A DNA stretch of 9,682 nucleotides, from assembly GCF_905187505.1 (NCBI RefSeq), contig NZ_CAJJIC010000091.1, positions 1-9,682 of the forward strand, written 5' to 3'. A model generated the notes under the pieces. It searched no databases. It was given only the letters and a program-made list of their open reading frames with translations, and was not told the DNA's origin. Positions 5,782-9,682 of this stretch are shown here, one piece after another. The stretch's first letter is position 1. The number at the start of each line of letters is the position of its first letter. The translations under genes were made by a program, and so were the position numbers. This DNA is from an uncultured Mailhella sp. GTDB lineage: Bacteria > Desulfobacterota > Desulfovibrionia > Desulfovibrionales > Desulfovibrionaceae.

Positions 5782-6603
5782 GTGTTGGATACCGGTCTGT
5801 TCTGGGGATTTTCGCCGCAGCAGCATCTGCTGGCGTTTCTTCTGGGAACGCCGCGGCTGTTCATGCTGATGCAGACGGCCCCGTTCATGGGCGGCACGCT
5901 GGTGACCGGACAGCTTCGCTTCACCATCGTGCTGGCCTGCTATCTGGTGCTGCACCCCATGCTGCTCGGACAGCTTCCCGCATGGGAGGGCCTCACGCTT
6001 GCCTCCGGCCTGCACGTCGGTGTGCTCATCGCCAAGGAAGTCTTTCTCGGCATGCTCATGGGCTTTCTTGCCGGCATGATGTTCTGGACTCTTCAGTGCG
6101 CAGGGTTCTTCATCGACAACCAGCGCGGTGCGGGGCAGGCGACGGAAACCGATCCCCTGGCCGGGGAGCAGACCTCCCCCACGGGCTCCTTCTTTTTCCA
6201 GAGCGCCGTGTACGTGTTCTTTTCCACGGGCGCCTTTCTCACCTTCCTCGGCGTTGTCTATGCCGGATACGAGTTCTGGCCGGTGACGAGCGTTCTGCCC
6301 GCGGCGTTCTTCAAGAATCCCTCGCTGCCGCTGTTCTTTGCGCAGAAGGTGAGCGACCTTGCGCTGGACATGATGCTGCTCTCCGCCCCCGTGGTGGTCG
6401 CCTGCCTGCTGACGGACATTTCTCTCGGACTCATCAACCGTTTTGCCTCTCAGCTCAACGTGTACATTCTGGCCATGCCCGTGAAGAGCGGTCTGGCGTC
6501 CCTGCTGCTCATTTTCTATTTCAGCATGCTCATGACCGGAGCGGTGAGCATGTTTGATTCCTTCGGCTCGGATTTGCGCTACCTGCGGGTACTTTTGCCA
6601 TGA
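5782..6603 (+). CDS. sctT: Export apparatus protein SctT (YscT/SpaR/FliR family)
   Basis: SctT is the multi-pass inner-membrane protein that closes the SctR-SctS-SctT export core. The product is 273 residues, near the family size, with hydrophobic segments at about 15-34, 45-64, 77-104, 142-163, 194-212 and 236-255. Family motifs are present: CAGFFIDNQRGAGQATETDP (106-125) followed by LAGEQTSPTGSFFFQ, and LGLINRFASQLNVYILAMPV (215-234) followed by KSG. The GTG start at 5782 has GGAGGA at 5770-5775, 6 nt away; the adjacent TTG at 5785 is a less likely alternative. The 43 bp gap from sctS shows no terminator. Its stop overlaps the sctU start (ATGA). Confidence 0.94.
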   Translation: MLDTGLFWGFSPQQHLLAFLLGTPRLFMLMQTAPFMGGTLVTGQLRFTIVLACYLVLHPMLLGQLPAWEGLTLASGLHVGVLIAKEVFLGMLMGFLAGMMFWTLQCAGFFIDNQRGAGQATETDPLAGEQTSPTGSFFFQSAVYVFFSTGAFLTFLGVVYAGYEFWPVTSVLPAAFFKNPSLPLFFAQKVSDLALDMMLLSAPVVVACLLTDISLGLINRFASQLNVYILAMPVKSGLASLLLIFYFSMLMTGAVSMFDSFGSDLRYLRVLLP

Positions 6604-7643
6604 GCGACGAAAAGACGGAACAGCCTACACCAAAACGGCTGCGCGAAGCCAGAGAAAAGGGCGACGTATGTCGAAGTCAGGACATCGCCCCGGCGCTCAC
6701 CACGCTGGCCGTGGGGGTGTATCTTGCCGCCAACGCCCGAAATATTTTTGCATTGCTGCGCGACATGGTGGCGCTGCCCATGGATTTCATGACGCTGCCC
6801 TTTGAGGAGGCCATGGCCAAAGTCGTGCCGCTGGTCATTCAGTCTTCGGTCATGCTGGTTGCGCCTGTGGTCGGTCTGGTCATGGGCGTGGCCTTTCTGG
6901 GAACGCTTGCGCAGACGGGCGTGCTTTTCGCCGTCAAGGCGGCCATGCCCAAGCTGGAAAGTCTGGATCCCAAAAAATGGTTTCAGAAAGTGTTTTCCAT
7001 GAAGAACCTGTTCGAGCTCGTCAAGAATCTCATCAAGGTCGGCGTGCTCGGGGGCGTGGTGTTCTTTATTCTCAGCCGCTATCTGCCTCAGCTTTTCCGA
7101 GTGCCGGAAGGAGGCATAGGGGCCATGTGGCGCGTGACGGGAGAAGCCGTGAACGATCTTGTCGTCACCGCCGCAGGGGCGTTCTGCGTCATTGCGGCGC
7201 TGGATTATCTGTACCAGCGGCACAAGTACAATCAGAATCACATGATGAGCAAGGATGAAGTGAAGAGGGAATACAAGGAGAGCGAGGGCGATCCGCACAT
7301 CAAGAGCAGGCGCAAGCAGATGCACAAGGAAATGATCGCGCAGAACTCCCTTGACAACGTAAGAAAGGCGAAGGTGCTCGTGACCAATCCTACACACTAT
7401 GCCGTGGCTCTGGACTACGAAAAGGGCAGGACCCCTCTGCCGGTTATTCTCGCCAAGGGAGAAGGACTGCTTGCAAAGCGCATGATGGACGTGGCAAAAC
7501 AGGAGGGCATTCCCATCATGCGCAATGTTCCGCTGGCAAGGGCGCTGTTCCGTGACGGGACGGAAAACGCCTATATTCCTCAGGACCTCATAGGGCCCGT
7601 GGCGGAAGTGCTGCGCTGGGTGCAGAGTCTGGAAAGAAAGTAA
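6600..7643 (+). CDS. sctU: Substrate-specificity switch protein SctU (YscU/FlhB family)
   Basis: SctU is an inner-membrane protein whose cytoplasmic domain cleaves itself at an NPTH motif to switch export from early to later substrates. The product is 347 residues, the usual length. The N-terminus has the family start EKTEQPTPKRLREAREKGDV (4-23), followed by four membrane segments (about 28-47, 78-105, 145-166, 183-204). The linker has YKESEGDPHIKSRRKQMHKE (225-244). The autocleavage motif VTNPTHYAVAL is intact, with NPTH at 263-266. The tail keeps the family segment AKGEGLLAKRMMDVAKQEGI (285-304), and RNVPLARALF follows. Start ATG overlaps the sctT stop and has no strong ribosome site, so translation probably depends on coupling. 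Confidence 0.95.
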   Translation: MSDEKTEQPTPKRLREAREKGDVCRSQDIAPALTTLAVGVYLAANARNIFALLRDMVALPMDFMTLPFEEAMAKVVPLVIQSSVMLVAPVVGLVMGVAFLGTLAQTGVLFAVKAAMPKLESLDPKKWFQKVFSMKNLFELVKNLIKVGVLGGVVFFILSRYLPQLFRVPEGGIGAMWRVTGEAVNDLVVTAAGAFCVIAALDYLYQRHKYNQNHMMSKDEVKREYKESEGDPHIKSRRKQMHKEMIAQNSLDNVRKAKVLVTNPTHYAVALDYEKGRTPLPVILAKGEGLLAKRMMDVAKQEGIPIMRNVPLARALFRDGTENAYIPQDLIGPVAEVLRWVQSLERK

Positions 7644-7655
7644 GGAGAGTGTGGC

Positions 7656-8930
7656 ATGGAAAACAAGGGAACGGACAGTCTTCTGCCGCTGCTGACGGAT
7701 CTTTGCGGCGAGCTGGCTCTGGGAAAGCATGCCGACACCGACAGGCTTTTTGATCTCACCCGTACGGGGGCCGCTCCGGATGAACTTGTGCGTCTTGCCG
7801 AGGCCTTCGGCATGATGCTGGTGAGGGTGGAGGCCAGAGAATTTCAGAATTCGCAGCTCATTCAGCAGCTTCGGACAAAAAATGCCGAACTTGAGGCTCT
7901 GCACAGGGTGCTTGTCCAGAAGAACGACGAGCTTCAGAAAAGCGTGGAGGCGCTGTACTCGCCGGGAAACGGCATCATAGGTCAGAGCGAACCCATGCGA
8001 CGTGTGTTCGATCTTGCGCGTTCCATCGCCAGACGCCCCATCAATACGCTCATCCTCGGGCCGACGGGCACGGGCAAGGAAGTTCTGGCCCGTTTCCTTC
8101 ATCATCAGTCTCCGCGCAGCCGCGGTCCCTTCATTGCCGTGAACTGCACGGCCATTCCGGACACGCTGTTTGAAAGCGCCATGTTCGGCATAGAGAAAGG
8201 CGTGGCCACGGGAGTTTCTTCCCGGAAGGGCCTTGTGGAAGAGGCGAGCGGAGGTACGCTTTTTCTGGACGAGCTTGCCGAAATGAGCCTTGCCAATCAG
8301 GCCAAGCTTCTGCGCGTGCTGGAGCAGCGTGAAGTGGTGCGCGTGGGCAGCGCGCATCCCGTGCCGGTGGACATTCTTCTGGTTTCCGCCACCAACGTCA
8401 ATCTCGAGGAAGCCGTGAAGGAAGGGCGTTTTCGCGAGGATCTTTTCTATCGCGTCAACGTGGTGGAACTCAAGCTTCTGCCTTTGTGTGAACGCGGGGA
8501 CGACATAGTGCTGCTGGCCCAGTCCTTTCTTGAACGGTTCTGCGCCGAGATGGGCCGGGATCGGCTTTCTCTTTCCGAGGCTGCTCAGGGGCTTTTGCTG
8601 CGCTATGCGTGGCCCGGAAACGTGCGCGAGCTGAACAATGAGATGAAGCGCGCCGCGGCGCTGACGCCCGGCAACGTGGTGGAGCTCAGGAATCTTTCCT
8701 CCCGCATTCTGGAATCGGACGCCGGGCGTGAATATCTGTGCCATCATGAGGAAATCTCGGAAACGGAGCGGTCCGCCATGCCGCTCAACCTGCAGAAGGC
8801 GGAGGCCATGCTCATTCGTCGCGCCTTGGAACAGGCCGGAGGGCGCAAGGTGAAGGCCGCCGAACTTCTGGGCATCACCCGCGAGGGGCTGCGCAAGAAG
8901 CTTCAGCGCATGGCGGAGGAAAACGCATGA
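7656..8930 (+). CDS. Sigma-54-dependent enhancer-binding activator, receiver-less, HAMP-like N-terminus
   Basis: The protein (424 residues) is an AAA+ ATPase activator of sigma-54 RNA polymerase. The central domain (about 107-350) has Walker A GPTGTGKE (135-142), Walker B GGTLFLDEL (199-207), sensor I SATN (244-247), the arginine-finger segment GRFREDLFYRVNVVEL (257-272) and sensor II WPGNVREL (319-326). The C-terminus (380-420) is a Fis-type helix-turn-helix (KVKAAELLGITREGLRKKLQ). There is no phospho-receiver. Residues 10-65 look like a HAMP domain (ELALGKHADTDRLFDLTRTG, then DELVRLAEAFGMMLVRVEAR), followed by a coiled coil at about 62-100. The sigma-54 contact loop reads GVATGV (182-187) in place of GAFTGA. 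AAGGAGAG at 7642-7649 precedes the ATG. The gene starts 12 bp after sctU, making it a HrpR/HrpS-like in-cluster activator and the obvious driver of the two sigma-54 promoters at 855-870 and 1057-1072. Confidence 0.88.
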   Translation: MENKGTDSLLPLLTDLCGELALGKHADTDRLFDLTRTGAAPDELVRLAEAFGMMLVRVEAREFQNSQLIQQLRTKNAELEALHRVLVQKNDELQKSVEALYSPGNGIIGQSEPMRRVFDLARSIARRPINTLILGPTGTGKEVLARFLHHQSPRSRGPFIAVNCTAIPDTLFESAMFGIEKGVATGVSSRKGLVEEASGGTLFLDELAEMSLANQAKLLRVLEQREVVRVGSAHPVPVDILLVSATNVNLEEAVKEGRFREDLFYRVNVVELKLLPLCERGDDIVLLAQSFLERFCAEMGRDRLSLSEAAQGLLLRYAWPGNVRELNNEMKRAAALTPGNVVELRNLSSRILESDAGREYLCHHEEISETERSAMPLNLQKAEAMLIRRALEQAGGRKVKAAELLGITREGLRKKLQRMAEENA

Positions 8931-9682
8931 ATTTTTCCCTGCGAAGCAAGCTTTTTCTGCTCGTCGGAGCGGCCATCAGCCTGGCGGCCGTTCCCATCAT
9001 TCTGTTCAGCCGTTCAAGTCTCATGGAAAGCGGCATGGAAAGGGAGCGGGAAGCCTTCGTCAACACCGTCATGCTTGTGGAAGACAGCCTGAGCGTCAGA
9101 TATCTCAACTTGCTGACTTCCGAGGTGGAATCGGTGCTGCAGTCGAAGAAGGATCTTCGACAGTACGCCGCCATGATGCGCGACATGCTGCTTTTGGAGA
9201 GCGACAGGCAGGAGGAGGACAGCCTTGCACGCTGGAAGGGCGTACTGGATGCCGAAGCGCTGCATCTGGCTTTTTATGACCTTGCAGGTCGCCCCGTTCT
9301 TTCGGGACCCATGACGGATAGCATCATGGAAGAAGGTCGGCAGGATTTCAAGGGACAGTCCATGCGTTCCATGCTGAGTCATCGCGATTCGCTGAACGAC
9401 GGACAGTTCGCCGTGGTCCGGGTTCCCGACGGCAACGGCCAGGAGATGCCTGTGCTGGTCTGCTTCATGCCGGTAAGAAACCGCGGTACGCTGGTTCTGG
9501 CCGCTCCCGTGGCGGATGCCGAAAAGAGTCGTTTCCGCCTGGAAAGACTCATGGTGCTCGGCATTCAGGAACGCCTGGATACGCTGGAGCTGAGCCGGGG
9601 AGCCTCCATATCCATCATTTCCTCCGACGGGAGAGTCCTTGCGGGCAAGGGAACGCATATGCCCTTGTCTTCCGTTCCGCCG
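8927..9682 (+). CDS. Membrane sensor protein with extracytoplasmic Cache-like domain (partial, C-terminus off the window)
   Basis: The frame has 252 codons to the right edge with no stop. Residues 1-8 are short and basic, then one membrane helix spans about 8-28 (LFLLVGAAISLAAVPIILFS). The rest visible is a soluble region, presumably periplasmic. It starts with a long helix (about 30-95) and continues into alternating strands resembling a double-Cache/PAS sensor (HLAFYDLAGRPVLSG at 113-127; TLVLAAPVAD at 188-197; SISIISSDGRVLAGKG at 227-242). This is the usual N-terminal half of a sensor whose second membrane helix, HAMP and output domain (histidine kinase, PP2C phosphatase, cyclase) would lie beyond the window. 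The output cannot be called. The start ATG overlaps the activator stop (ATGA), so the two are translationally coupled and probably act together. Confidence 0.7.
   Translation, partial: MNFSLRSKLFLLVGAAISLAAVPIILFSRSSLMESGMEREREAFVNTVMLVEDSLSVRYLNLLTSEVESVLQSKKDLRQYAAMMRDMLLLESDRQEEDSLARWKGVLDAEALHLAFYDLAGRPVLSGPMTDSIMEEGRQDFKGQSMRSMLSHRDSLNDGQFAVVRVPDGNGQEMPVLVCFMPVRNRGTLVLAAPVADAEKSRFRLERLMVLGIQERLDTLELSRGASISIISSDGRVLAGKGTHMPLSSVPP

Noticed and set aside
6579..8747. 722-codon open frame on the minus strand opposite sctU and the activator
   Set aside because: It is antisense to two genes with clear family motifs, its translation is His/Gln/Arg-rich with no recognisable domain, and long antisense frames are expected from the third-position GC bias of the sense genes.

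Overview
The window is the core of a type III secretion (T3SS) locus. The likely source is a host-associated deltaproteobacterium of the Desulfovibrio/Bilophila group. That assignment is inference from the moderately GC-rich codon use, the style of the sigma-54 activator and the Ysc-type gene set; no ribosomal or housekeeping marker is present to test it.

Layout. Two transcription units diverge from a roughly 320-bp intergenic region (783-1101). Leftward (minus strand) are a 98-residue coiled-coil protein and, after it, an EspA/SseB-like secreted filament or translocator protein cut by the left window edge. Rightward (plus strand) is a tightly packed operon: gatekeeper sctW (YopN-TyeA fused type), a class I chaperone in the SycN position, sctX (YscX), sctY (YscY), export gate sctV, then sctS, sctT and sctU. 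It continues without a gap into a sigma-54 enhancer-binding activator that lacks a receiver domain, and then a membrane sensor cut by the right window edge. Most junctions are ATGA overlaps or only a few bases.

How it works together. SctV, SctS, SctT and SctU form most of the inner-membrane export apparatus. SctX and SctY are the early-substrate/chaperone pair of Ysc-family systems. SctW and its probable chaperone set the switch to late substrates. The leftward operon would supply the extracellular filament or translocator. sctR, the ATPase, the rings and the needle are not in the window.

Regulation is the most striking part. The intergenic region holds two back-to-back near-perfect sigma-54 (-24/-12) promoters, TGGCACGTTTTTTGCA firing left and TGGCATATTTTTTGCA firing right. 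A sigma-54 activator is the ninth gene of the rightward operon. The arrangement predicts that one activator switches on both operons and its own synthesis. The activator has a HAMP-like N-terminus instead of a receiver, and a GVATGV variant of the sigma-54-contacting GAFTGA loop. It is translationally coupled to the sensor gene.
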